A stretch of DNA of 64,000 nt, from the NCBI GenBank assembly GCA_007026445.1, contig VDMD01000116.1, positions 1 through 64,000 on the forward strand. Reading direction: 5' to 3'. This DNA is from Schizophyllum amplum (lineage: Eukaryota; Basidiomycota; Agaricomycetes; Agaricales; Schizophyllaceae). This document shows, piece by piece, positions 11,879-22,332 of the stretch. A program made the position numbers and the translations under genes. The notes beneath the pieces were generated by a model, which saw only the letters and a program-made list of their open reading frames with translations, had not been told where the DNA came from and made no database searches. Position 1 is the stretch's first letter; each line of letters begins with the position of its first letter.

Positions 11879-14420
11879 TTAGAGGTCGGCCCTCGACTTC
11901 GCCGCGGTTGTGTCCGAGTACGGATCCGAGACAGACTGCCTTGCTGCCCATGCCGGCTCGAGGATGTCGGCTGCCTTGACACGCGAGTATTTGGCCTTGT
12001 TGCGCAACGAGGAGACCATCGAGAGTACAAGGGCGGCGCCGAGCACCGCGGACAGCGCACCAAACGCGATTGTGGTGGCCATCAACGTGCTCTTCGTCTT
12101 CCTGAGGTCGGCCAGCTCTGCATCGTCATCGTCGTCGCTTGTGGCGCTAAAAAGCGTAGTACTCATGTCCTTCGTATCCGAGAGGGCGTTGGCGACCTCG
12201 CCCTCTGTGGGCGACCCGTCGACAGGAGGCGTGGTCGTGTTTGTCGAAGTGCTGTTGGACGAGTCCGGGAACAGCGTGTAGTTGTCCTCCTCGACGAAGC
12301 AGTAGGTGTTGTCATTATCCGGGTACTGGTCACAGTCAGAATGCTATCGCTGGGTGTACGCACATACTCACCTCGCCCTTGTTGAAGTAGTTGTACATGA
12401 TTTTGGTCGTGCAGTTCGAAAACTCCGCGAGAGAGGAATGCTGGATGTGCGTAAAGGGTTCAGCATCGTACACCGGCATCGATCAAGTACTAGCCCGCGC
12501 ACCCCATAGCCACTCTGTTCGATCAAGACAGCACTGTCGCCTAGCTGGTCCGAGATCTGCTTGGCATTCTTGAAGGGCGTGACTGGATCGGCCTTGATAA
12601 AAGTTGTTTAACAATTGCACCCCGCAGCCAAGACGATGTGCGCACCTGGTTTCCAATGACCAAAATCTTGTTGCTTAGCTTGTTGTTCCAGGGCCCAGAA
12701 TACCGCTCAACCGCGCGCACCGGCCACGCATAGCAGGACGTCCTATACAAGCATCGGTATTGGATCGCTTTCAGATGGAGAACCAGACTCACCCTTGTGA
12801 GGTGAATGTTGGACCGAACATCGGCGAGACGTTACGCGTCACGAAGAGGATCTCATCAAATGAGTTCTTGATCGTAGTATTGCCCGCGTCGATCGAGTCA
12901 CCACAAGAGATAGCCGTCAGAGAATCCCCAGAGTTGGCTGCCATTGTGTCTTCGCGCTTGACGCGCCGTGCGTTCGCGTCCGCGCCGCCATTCAGGGCGT
13001 CGTATATCTGGCGCAAATAGTCTGCGAGCGTCGACCACGTGGTTGGCGTGTAAAGCTGCTGCAAAACCGCCGCTGGGAGCAAATTGAGAACTCATAGCAG
13101 TAGTTAGGGAGGTTTTGCTTCTACGCACCCGTGATCTGCTGCGGTGTGGGAATGTCTTCAGGAAGTTGACCGGCTTCGAGGAGGTCGTAGATGCTCTGTG
13201 AAGATGTTGAGGATGCAGACGGCTCCATAAAGGCTGTCTCTCACCTTGAGTAGACCATATACGAGGTCCACGATGTCGTCGCCTGTGTCTGTATCGTGTA
13301 ATCGTAGGGAGCAGCGGTCACCAGCCTTCGCGCATTCCTTGGCAAAGCCGAGGAAGGCAGCATCACGAGACTGGACGGACGCTGTTATAGTCTCGTACCC
13401 TGGCGAGCCAGCGTACAACTGGGGGTCTATAACAATTGTATCTCGTAAATGCATTGTCTCAGAGATTGCAAGATCTACTCACCGACGACGCCATCAATAG
13501 CTACGCGACCGACTCGGTCGGGGAACACTGAGCACCATCTATCAGCATGATATGTGATCAAGGAAGCACAGACGACATACTGTTCACCAAAGTTGCCCCA
13601 ATGATTGTACCATATGAGGCGCCATAGTAGTTGATCTCCTTCGTGTCCGGCTCAAGGTAGTCTGCGAGAGCGACTATATCGCGCACAGTCGCCGGGGTAC
13701 CCAAGTACTTGAGCTTATCGCCAGCACGCTCGACGCACAGCTCAAAGTACTTTTTATATAACCTGTCGGTGTCATTCATCTGCGAGTAGAACGCATTGAC
13801 GTCGTCGGCATCTAGCAAGGCGTTCGTCACGTCGACGTTGAAGTTGGCGAGGAGCGAGTTCTCCTCAAGCTGGGTTTGTTCTTCCATGGACTCAAAGCAG
13901 TGGACTAGGCCTGGTCTAGGGTATATTCATCAACAAGAGCGATGTTGATATTTTGCACGCGCGACTCACGTGGAGTAGCGAGTACCGCGCGGATCCCAGC
14001 CTACAAGGTCGTATGCCGTGCCCACCCAGCTGGAGGCCAACCTTTCCGCAATCCCGAGCACGAACTCGACACCAGAGCCGCCTGGACCACCTATGAACTG
14101 TTTGTTAGAACCACAATCCTATGTCCGATAATACTCATACCAGGATTGAGGAAAATGGTGCCCTTCTTATTCTTGTCCGCCGCCGGATACTTTGCAAGAG
14201 CGAGGCGTGCCGTGCCAGCGCTCTCGTCCGCCCAGTCAAGCGGAACGTTATAGTAGCCGCATTGAAACTTCTCGTCGAATTGTTCGAAGTCGGCATTGAA
14301 GTCCTTGCATGAGGTCCACTCGACGTCGTTGGTGCCGTTCGCCTGGGCGGCGCTGGTGGGAGTCGCGTTCAAAGAGGCGAGGGCAAGTCCCAGCGACACA
14401 GAAAGGGCCTTCGACGCCAT
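11879..14420 (-). CDS. Alpha/beta-hydrolase, TAP-like S33 peptidase with C-terminal membrane anchor
   Basis: This is probably a secreted or surface serine peptidase or esterase of the tripeptidyl-aminopeptidase-like group. The N-terminus is a signal peptide (MASKALSVSLGLALASLNAT). The oxyanion region NPGGPGGSGVEF appears after removing an intron near 14114-14160. DLVGWDPRGTRYS and the nucleophile elbow YYGASYGT (Ser) follow. The C-terminal TAP-like part has ADPVTP (catalytic Asp candidate) and a His in GYGVHSSLAEF. After a Thr/Ser/Asp-rich linker there is one hydrophobic span (IAFGALSAVLGAALVLSMVS) and a basic tail of about 45 residues. About nine short introns interrupt it. A TTATAA element at 14485-14490 lies 65 bp upstream of the ATG. 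The membrane span at the end is unusual for secreted S33 enzymes. Confidence 0.87.
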
Positions 14421-15143
14421 AAAGGAAACAATGAAGGGTAAAGGAAGGAAAGAAAGATGCCCGGACCCAGGACAGTGACTTGGCTTATAACCCACGCCCA
14501 AAACACGAGCGCTAACTGGATGCCTCACAGCCATCGCGAATCGTTGGAGCGCCGTGTTTGTCGTACAGCAAAGCCAATGAGCGCTCATCAAGCCAAACCT
14601 CATGAGCGCCGACATGGAGATCTTGAACATCGGCGTGCGCTGTATTGGGACAGTGGACACCAGCTCATGTCACCATGGACCCTGAAATTAGGTATCGAGA
14701 GGTCTGTTTACACTTGAGCTGTCTCATATATCTTCGAGTAGAGAATGGAACGGACTGACAATATCGGTGCATGGGTGCAACACGGTACACCGCCGGTGAC
14801 CCCGCTGTTGGTAACCCCGACGAAGAGGTTGAGATTCATGCGCTCGCCACAGTGAGCGCCTTATGACACTCCAGCGCATAGAAAACGCTCAGAAGCTCTG
14901 AAGCACCGGTCGAGTCGGTCGTAAAGCATCATCTAGCAGATTGAGTATTCAGGAGGACACTTGCTGTACAAGGGACTCAGACGAAACTTAACCAAACTTT
15001 CAATTCCTTTCCCATCACCTAGTCACGTGAAATGTGACAAAGTTGATCGTCACATTATCGTTCAACTTCGAGCTTTTTCAATTTGCGTCTTGCCATCGCG
15101 AGCGCGTACCTATTCGCCTAACTCCCTGTCCCTTCGTATCTGG
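14421..15143. other. Divergent intergenic region
   Basis: About 0.7 kb lies between the peptidase start (minus) and the methyltransferase start (plus). The only element I can name is TTATAA at 14485-14490, serving the peptidase. The rest has no supported frame. Confidence 0.45.
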
Positions 15144-16191
15144 ATGTCTAAAGCAGTGCTACCCGATAAGAACGAGGAGTATGGAACCAAGGCTTACTGG
15201 TACCCAATTCATTGAGTTACACCACCGTCGCGACTCAATTTTCGCCAGGGATGCTAGATATTCGAAGTGAGGGCTAAAGACACGAATGTCCGTTATGTGT
15301 TACAAACGTCGACTCAGGGAAGCAGAAGAGCCCAATTTTGACTGGTGTCAGAACTACGCGAACGTTGCAGAAACCTTTCGAGAATTGATTCCAGACAAGG
15401 CCGCCAGGATCCTAATGCTGGGGTGCGGGAATAGTAAGCTCTCAGAGGATGTGAGTAGGGGCAATTGCACAGAAGAGAAACCAAGCAGCTAACCTGTCAC
15501 GAAAGATGTGGGATGACGGGTATCACAACATTGTCAACGTAGATGTGAGTTCGTATCACTCAGACTATTGACTCGACATGACAGCACACAGTACTCTCCC
15601 GTGGTCATCGAGCAGATGCGCCGCCGGCACGACGGCGTGCGACCTCAAATGGAGTGTGAGTTGGGGGATATACGGGTACACGACGAGTGCTAAGCGCTGC
15701 GCAAACGCCCAGGGCATGAGATGGACATTCGAGATCTGAGATTCGGCGACGCCTCCTTCGACGTTGCCATAGACAAAGGTCAGTGAGACCAAGCCCATGT
15801 CCTAGATGCATTCGATGACCCCGAACTACAGCCACCATGGATGCTATGCTAACGTACAAGGGCGACCCCTGGGTGCGTTATCCTTGACACGTCCGCGGAC
15901 CTTGTTGCCCACCTGGCCTATCCTTTCAGAATCCTCCCAAGAGCGTAGTGGACGATTGCATGCGTGAAGTCGACGAAGTCGTCCGGTGCGTCCTCTCGCC
16001 CTCGCTTGCGTTATGATGACTCAACCTCCGCTGACAGGGTCCTGCGGCATGGTGGCATCTTCATCTATCTGACCTTCGGCCAACCACACTTCAGGCGGCG
16101 GTATCTTGCCCAGCGTCCGGGTACAACGCTTGACGTACGCGAGCTCGGCGACTCCTGGAACTACTACCTGTATATGTTGCGCAAGCAGTAG
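15144..16191 (+). CDS. Class I methyltransferase, EEF1A lysine methyltransferase-like
   Basis: This is a SAM-dependent methyltransferase resembling EEF1AKMT4/METTL13-type proteins, which methylate lysines of translation elongation factor 1A (family knowledge). The first exon begins MSKAVLPDKNEEYGTKAYW. The next very small exon gives DARYSK, then EAEEPNFDWCQNYANVAE. Motif I is ARILMLGCGNSKLSED. Next come NIVNVDYSPVVIEQM, RFGDASFDVAIDKG and REVDEVVRVLRHGGIFIYLT. The protein ends NYYLYMLRKQ. At least six short introns are needed, and edges between 15450 and 16040 are approximate. The stop lies 18 bp from the stop of the next gene on the opposite strand. The exact lysine target is inferred from family resemblance only. 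Confidence 0.83.
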
Positions 16192-16209
16192 TCCTGATGT
16201 GTCCACGGT

Positions 16210-17958
16210 TTAGAACAAGAACTTGACGTTCCCGTAGAACTCGAGCATTGCATTTTCCCCGTTGCGCATGCGAGTCTTGGACAGCTCCGCGTAGGTCTCA
16301 AGAAACTCCGCATGCGTGAACACCTGGCTCTTGTGCTCGCCGACAGGGAGCCCGGTCGCGGAGACGACACCGTCGAGCGGTGCGCGGCGGCCTCGGCGTA
16401 CGGTCGAATCCCCGGACGGGGAGAAGAAGTCCGGCGCTAACGAGAGCGGCGTGGACACGCCACTGAGCGGACTCGCGCGCAACCCAGCACCCTCCAGCCC
16501 GCCGTCCGAGGTACTGTGTGAGAGCGCGGGCGGCTGCGCGAGCGTATACTCATACATGTCGCGGAGTACTTCGAAGTTGGTAGGGAAAAAGATATCGAAG
16601 TAGCCGTGCTTGACGAGCAACGTGGAGGTGGCGATGCTCGCGCCCTCCCACCGCATCTGCACAACGGGTGCGTTGATGCCCGGGATAGCGTCCGGTAGCT
16701 CCGAGAAGTCGGATAGTAGCAGGCGATGGCGCGGGAAGTAGTTGCGCAACGTGCGAATGAGGGATAACAGGCGAGTTGGGATGTACTCGACCTGGGACAT
16801 GTTCGGCGCGAGGGGGAGGTTAACGAAGGCACGACGAAGAAGCTCAGATGCGCGCAATAAGCGGTTCACCGGCGGCGGGTGATCGAGGTATTCTCGCAGG
16901 CGCAGGTAGTCCTTGATGAGCGGGTCGGTGATGGGTGTGAAGATGCTGTCGAATTCGCCCTCGTGGTCGATAGTGACAAGCTCCTGATACGGCTTCATTG
17001 TCTGTAGGTCCCAGCGGATCGCGTCGTGCGCGAAGTTGTCCACCACCTCGGTGGCAATGAAGAAGCACGGTGCGGGATCGTGCGTGTCCCACTGGAATAC
17101 GCTTTTGTTGTGGATTTTGACGCAATCGTGGTCCTTGAGGCGGCGTTTCTGAAGTTCAGCAAGGTTTCCGCTGATCTCAACGATGTTGTAGCGCGTCCGT
17201 TCGTACACAGCAGGGTAGACGTCCCTCAGGTAGTCGAGAATGTCCTTGGCTAGCGTCCCGTTGCCCGCACCAATCTCGTAGAGGTTGAAGTCATCATAGG
17301 GAAAGTACTTGAGGAGATATTCTGCGGACAAGCATCGTGCAAGCGCCTGACCATACCAGGGCTGAAAGGAAGGAGGTGAGCAGGTGTCAGCAGAGTGGGA
17401 GCGACCACGTACCCTGAACAGTTCTGTCGGGGTATGCCAAAGCTGTCTCCCAGGCGTCCCTGGCTCCTCCTTCCCATACTCCAAGTACTTCTCCGCAATC
17501 CTCTCCTGGAACTCGGCCAAATTCCGCATCTTGTTGAAGGCGAATGGCTGGTTGCGGGTGTCCAGAATGGCCGCCTGGTTCGGGAAATACCCGTAGTGCG
17601 GATTGTAGAGGGAATCCTCGATGAAGTCGCGCACGAGCATCTTGACCTTCCGCGGGGGAACCTTAGCGTTCACAAGCTCTGCGGCTGTCACAGTCGGGTA
17701 CTTCAGTTGCTCCTCGGGAACAGCATCAGAGAAGGATATCCGGTTGTAGTTCCACTTGTCGCTGATCTCGTACTTGGCAACGCGTTTGCGCTCGCTCGCT
17801 GCGATACGCTCTAGCAAGCTGGGCTTGCGCGTTGGTGGCTCCTTCGCAGTTTCCTTTGCGGATTCCTTCGCGGGTTTTCGAGGCCCAGAAGCATGACTTG
17901 AGCGCCATCGAGCGCCCGGTGGTGGGCGTGCGCGTCTCAGGCCATTGACGCGTAGCAT
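16210..17958 (-). CDS. NDUFAF7-like mitochondrial methyltransferase (DUF185/MidA)
   Basis: NDUFAF7 dimethylates an arginine in the NDUFS2 subunit during assembly of respiratory complex I. The protein has a basic presequence (MLRVNGLRRARPPPGARWRS). Family blocks follow: VRDFIEDSLYNPHYGYF, the SAM-binding motif YEIGAGNGTLAKDIL, YNIVEISGNLAELQKRRL, FFIATEVVDNFAHDAIRWD and YFPRHRLLLSDFSELPDA. I start at the ATG at 17958 because it opens a presequence. An upstream in-frame ATG pair exists near 18096-18099. A 51-nt stretch inside (about 17363-17413) starts with GT, ends with AG, is a multiple of three and has no stop. It is almost surely an intron, since it splits a conserved block. An S/G-rich insertion near the C-terminus is not part of the usual family. 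Confidence 0.88.
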   Translation of the reverse strand: MLRVNGLRRARPPPGARWRSSHASGPRKPAKESAKETAKEPPTRKPSLLERIAASERKRVAKYEISDKWNYNRISFSDAVPEEQLKYPTVTAAELVNAKVPPRKVKMLVRDFIEDSLYNPHYGYFPNQAAILDTRNQPFAFNKMRNLAEFQERIAEKYLEYGKEEPGTPGRQLWHTPTELFRVRGRSHSADTCSPPSFQPWYGQALARCLSAEYLLKYFPYDDFNLYEIGAGNGTLAKDILDYLRDVYPAVYERTRYNIVEISGNLAELQKRRLKDHDCVKIHNKSVFQWDTHDPAPCFFIATEVVDNFAHDAIRWDLQTMKPYQELVTIDHEGEFDSIFTPITDPLIKDYLRLREYLDHPPPVNRLLRASELLRRAFVNLPLAPNMSQVEYIPTRLLSLIRTLRNYFPRHRLLLSDFSELPDAIPGINAPVVQMRWEGASIATSTLLVKHGYFDIFFPTNFEVLRDMYEYTLAQPPALSHSTSDGGLEGAGLRASPLSGVSTPLSLAPDFFSPSGDSTVRRGRRAPLDGVVSATGLPVGEHKSQVFTHAEFLETYAELSKTRMRNGENAMLEFYGNVKFLF

Positions 17959-18646
17959 ATGGTGGCCAGACCGACGCGGGACGGACGAACGAGGAGGAGA
18001 ACAATGCGGGAATTTTCGCCCCGACCGGGCCGCATTTGAACATTGCCACGTGTAAAGCACGTGGTCTGGTTTGTTTCCCTCCTTGTTCTCTCCCATCATG
18101 AGGCACCTGTTCGCGCCCACAGGGCCCACAGCTCGCACTTTTTGCAGAGCTCCCCCTTCTATGTCTATGCTGTCAAAGCCTCAAACAGATTGGACCCAGC
18201 TCGGCCATTGAGTACGCTCAACTTCTCCCGCGATGCCGCACAAGTGACCGTGGAGCAGTGACATGAAGCACCAGCTGACCTATGTGTGTCTTGACGGCGA
18301 TGGGGCTGACGTACCCGGCACAGGTCCAGTCTCTCCGCAGCTCAAAGACTTCGGAACTTCTCACTACGTTGAAGCTCGTTCGCGTCGAGTTCCTTGGCTG
18401 TAGGCGACCGTATTCAATTCGCCTCGCGCTTTACATTGATTCTTTCTGTTGCACAAAACCTCGCGATCACAGATCTCTATAGGTCACCAGGTGCTGATGC
18501 CCCGCATTCGCCGCTGTGTTGAAACAGGGAATGGGTCATTCGTAACTTCGTGCGGGAGTATTAAATGCGCATCGATACACCTTCACTGTATATAATTCCC
18601 TTTTGTGCATGTCATCAACGCCCTCTCCTCCTGCCTCTTACCCTCC
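17959..18646. other. Intergenic / promoter of secreted tandem copy 1
   Basis: This region holds the divergent promoters of the NDUFAF7-like gene and the first secreted tandem copy. It includes a TATA element at 18589-18595, 52 bp before the ATG. Nothing else was recognised. Confidence 0.45.
18589..18595 (+). promoter_or_regulatory. TATA box
   Basis: TATATAA is followed by a CT-rich leader and the ATG at 18647. The promoter of the first tandem copy therefore still looks intact although its coding region is interrupted. Confidence 0.55.
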
Positions 18647-21045
18647 ATGCTGCAGTTGACGCATGTTGTTCTCCTGTCTATCCTTCTGGCGAACCTCGGT
18701 ATGTCTATGTTTCTCGTGCGCGATATGCACCTGTCTCCTGATGCCCTCGTCGAGCACAGTTCGCGCAGAGGATATCACTCTGTATGCCGTCAGTACCGCT
18801 CGAGCAACTGCGTCTCGCTCGGGCCTCGTCAGCTACGAATACTCTGAGAGCTACACCGTGTCTGCCATAGGGACAGCGTCGGACGGTTCCGCGACGACGT
18901 ATGTCATAGACATCAGAGATTTCGGGATTTTGAGCTAAGGTCTTTTACCACTTACGATGATGCGCCATCATGGCACGGTCCGATCAGCCGTTGTAAGTGC
19001 CTTGCACCACGCCACCGTTCTGGTAAGATATGATAAGTCATTGCCAGAGTGCAAACAGACTATATGCAGCCGGTAAGCTCATGTAAAGCTGTTCTCAGAA
19101 AGGCAGTCGGTGGGCAACCTCGTGCCATATTGTTCCAGTCCGGAGATCGTCTGGTAGGTCACTGCCGCGGCAGGCTTGTCCGAGTCGTAAGCAAGCCGAA
19201 AGCACTCGTCAAGATTCATGCATCGCTAATAGGCTACCATGTAAAGCTGCTAAGTAGTAAGTCCCTTGTACATGGAGCATTTGAGCAGTTGAGCAAGGCT
19301 CCATACAGCGCGCTCACTTTCACGAGGCGTCGCGGCGCCACACGACTGAACAAGTCTGAAACAAGTCAAAATGCCCGGCCCTCAAGTCGGCGTTACTTCG
19401 CGGGTTTTTACGATGCTCCGCTCTTGACTCGCAACCACCACCTTCCGAATCCTCTCGTGCGCCGCGGTGCGCGCTGCGCGGTACTCGCGCACATGCTCAC
19501 CGGAGGGCTACCGGACGCGTATTTCCTGACTAACTCCTTACTTTCGTCTCGGGAGGAGCCCGGTGTCCTCCGAATCGCACGACGCGGAGACCTAAGGCGC
19601 GACGTACTATGACGGCGCGATCAGGACGAACGTGGCGCCGCGTAGGAGGCAGAGAAGGATGGGGAGGAGGTATAGTTTCGCGGGGCTCGTCGTCATCGAG
19701 CACTTCGAGTTCGTCTCCGGTGTCGCGCAGGAAGGAGTCCATGGCAGAAGTACGAGGTGCGTCGCCCTTTGCGCTGTCCTTTCATATCCTGACAAGCCTA
19801 CAGATACGTGGGACAGTGCTTTCGTGTTCGGGTACGCATATAAGCATCGCGTGTGAGATATTGACAACCCATCCTTCCTGCAGGTACCGTCGTACGAGCT
19901 TACGTGCGTGCCCGGGCTGGTGGTACTATGCCAGATGCAGTGAGCCACCTCCGATCGTATCATCTCAACCACAACACTGACTCCACATAACAGGCCTGCA
20001 GGAGTGCGTGTTCGCCAGCCGTCTCGACGGCGAGGAGACAAGTTCGACACCTGAGAGGATCTGGTCGTCGTGTCGGGAGGGCAAGTGACGAGGCGTCGGC
20101 TATCGTATAGGACCCTGTATTTAGTTGTAAAGCATGAATATATTATATTTGCCACTAAACGCGTCTCGGGTGCTTTTGTCGAGCGAAAAGAACTGGAACC
20201 AGGATATTGATGAGGCTGGATTCCTGCTGGATATGACGAAAGCGATACCAGAGTGATACCAGCGGCGTTGTCTATGGTCATGTCCAGTCTTCGAGGTCAT
20301 GCCGTGTCGTCTCCTGCCGTTCCTACATAGCATTGCCAGACGGTCGGAATATGATCAAGATATTAGAGCAATTATCGAGGGCAATAAATCTCATGTTATA
20401 TATAATAATAGGGCCCATAATATGGCGGCAATATTACAGCTATTGTGGCGCATTTCAGCTATTATAGGGCATCACACTGCATGGTCGCAAATCCAAGAAA
20501 TCTCTGATGGAAGACGCTATATTCAAAATTGACTGGGTTTACACGGATACAACCGTGGAACTACTATCTCAGCCTCTCACATTAACGAGTGAGTACTGCA
20601 TCCAGTTCCCCATCTACGTGCATACGCTAATCTTCTTATAGATACCTTTGCACAGGGAGCGTCCACTTACGAGCAGGTGTACCCGAACATCTACACGGCG
20701 TGGACCACTACAGAGACGGGACCGGACGGCCAGCCAACGGCGACGGAGACCTTGTCCGAAGCCTTAATGGTCGGCTACTCTCAAGGGTGCAGTTTCGACC
20801 TCAACGCGAGCAACGGCGCCTGCGTGTACAGCACCATGCCGTTCGTGGTGGGCGGTGGTGATATGACTGTTTCCCCGACAGCGACAACGCACACGGGGCC
20901 CCTGATTCCATACTACACGCTGACAAGCGAGGAGAACGGTGCAGGGAGCGGCATGCTGCCCGCGGCTTTGGCAGCCATTCTGTCTGTGGCGAGCTCCATC
21001 CTTCTCGGCTTTTGGATGACGATGGCGCCTCGTCTGACGCTGTAA
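18647..21045 (+). pseudogene. Secreted tandem-family copy 1, split by an inserted element
   Basis: This is a paralogue of the intact gene at 21313-22117. Left part: exon 18647-18698 (signal peptide MLQLTHVVLLSILLANL) and an exon from 18760 reading RAEDITLYAVSTARATAS to TASDGSATTYV. After that it runs into foreign sequence and stops at 18936-18938. Right part: homology resumes at 20507 with MEDAIFKIDWVYTDTTVE, which aligns residue for residue with MERIISQLDLVYSDTTVE of the intact copy. It continues through intron 20589-20641 to TFAQGASTYEQVYPNIYTAW and the C-terminal hydrophobic tail. The parts are separated by 1.6 kb bounded by inverted repeats. A truncated protein of about 75 aa may still be made from the left part. 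Family function unknown. Confidence 0.85.
18911..20509. mobile_element. 1.6-kb TIR element inserted in the secreted gene
   Basis: The ends are CATCAGAGATTTC (18911-18923) and its exact reverse complement (20497-20509). With a one-base shift the match continues through GGATTT, making an imperfect TIR of about 20 bp. The ends coincide with the points where homology to the intact paralogue breaks off and resumes, so the insertion is supported twice. No clean target-site duplication was found. The inside has no recognisable transposase. A 224-codon minus-strand frame (19607-20281) has no family-like motif, and one end (20330-20480) is AT-rich. A non-autonomous cut-and-paste element is the simplest reading; the superfamily is undetermined. 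Confidence 0.75.
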
Positions 21046-21312
21046 ACTTCTGTTTATGCAAATAATTCTATGACCCTTCGCTCCCCGACTATCACGGCTA
21101 TAACTCCACCCCTCACGGCCTCAAGGACCACGAACGCTCGGGAGTCAGAGGCTGACCTGTAAGTGCATTGGTTGTGGATACGTCTCGACGCGGGGTCATG
21201 CTTTCATCACCGTCAAGACCGCATCAATACTCCAGCACTGCTCAAAGTTCAAAGCTTTAAAATCCCAGGCGCGCATCGAATACCTTCACTCCCCTCTACG
21301 CTCTTGCCCTCC

Positions 21313-22117
21313 ATGCTGCTCAAGTCTGCATCTTTTGCTGTCCTGATCGTTGTTCTGGCGAGCGTCGGTATGTCTTTTTTGATCTTATATGCAGGTCGGT
21401 CTCTTGAACACAGTCACCCAGCTCGCGCAGAAAATGTCACCTTGTATGCTGTCAGCGATGCACTAGCGTCAGCAACGCAGTCCGACTACGTCCAAGGCAG
21501 CCCCGTCATTGCCGGAACCTCGACTGTCTCCGCCATCGGGACAGCTGCGGACGGCGCGGTGACGACCTACGCTATGGAGCGCATTATATCCCAGCTCGAT
21601 TTGGTCTACTCAGATACGACCGTGGAGCAATTATCCGAGCCCCTCACCATAACGTGTAATGTTAAACCACCTCCAGCCGGTCGTCTTGAGCTGATCATTT
21701 TCGCCAGTCATTTTCATACAGGGTGTGTCTACGTACGAGGGGATGCATCCGGACATCTCCACGACCGTCACGACGACGGAGACAGGCGCGAACGGCCAGC
21801 CGACGGCGACAGAGACGACGTCGGGCGCCTTCATGGTCGGCTACTCGCAGGCATGCCACTTTGAGCCTAGCGCGAGCAGCGGCGGCTGCGTGTACAGTGC
21901 CATGCCGCTCAAGATGGAGGGTGACGATGGGTATACCCTGTCGCCGGCAGCGACGACGTACTCTGGCCCGCTAGTACCATTCTACACCCTGATGAGCCAG
22001 GAGAACGGTGCCGCGCCGAGCGGTCTGTTGCCATCTATGCATATAGTGGCAAGCTTTTTCACCGTGATGGGCTCCCTCGCTCTCGGTTTCTGGATGTCGA
22101 CGTCGATAGTGTTGTAA
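21313..22117 (+). CDS. Secreted, probably GPI-anchored protein, tandem-family copy 2 (intact)
   Basis: The gene has a signal peptide (MLLKSASFAVLIVVLASVA) with the first intron after it, as in copy 1. The extracellular part is Ser/Thr-rich: RAENVTLYAVSDALASA, VSAIGTAADGAVTTY, LVYSDTTVEQLSEPLTIT. After a second intron (about 21658-21711) it reads QGVSTYEGMHPDISTTVTTT, MVGYSQACHFEPSASSGG and CVYSAMPLKMEGDDGYTL. The end is a hydrophobic stretch (MHIVASFFTVMGSLALGFW) with almost no tail, as in GPI-anchored proteins. Exon structure and lengths match the interrupted copy 1 upstream. I do not recognise the family; no function is proposed. Confidence 0.85.
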
Positions 22118-22332
22118 TCAGTGTAGCGATTCGTCCTGTATATGCAGGTGCAGCGATATTCATGGGCCGCCTGCCTTGTTGACTAGATCCTAGAAGGGTA
22201 GTAGGTTGCGATGTACTTACGTCCCATTGTAGTCAACGCTTCAAGGGCAGCTTCAGGTATTGTACATGTGACGGGCCATGATAGTTGACATGAGCAAGGC
22301 CCAGGCGTCAATGTGAGCCTCCCCCAGAGTTT

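Noticed and set aside
19607..20281. 224-codon minus-strand frame inside the TIR element, considered as a transposase or a captured transporter start
   Set aside because: No DDE-like spacing or DNA-binding motif. A short hydrophobic end (KLYLLPILLCLLRGATFVL) hints at a membrane protein, but an adjoining frame change and lack of further homology leave it unsupported.
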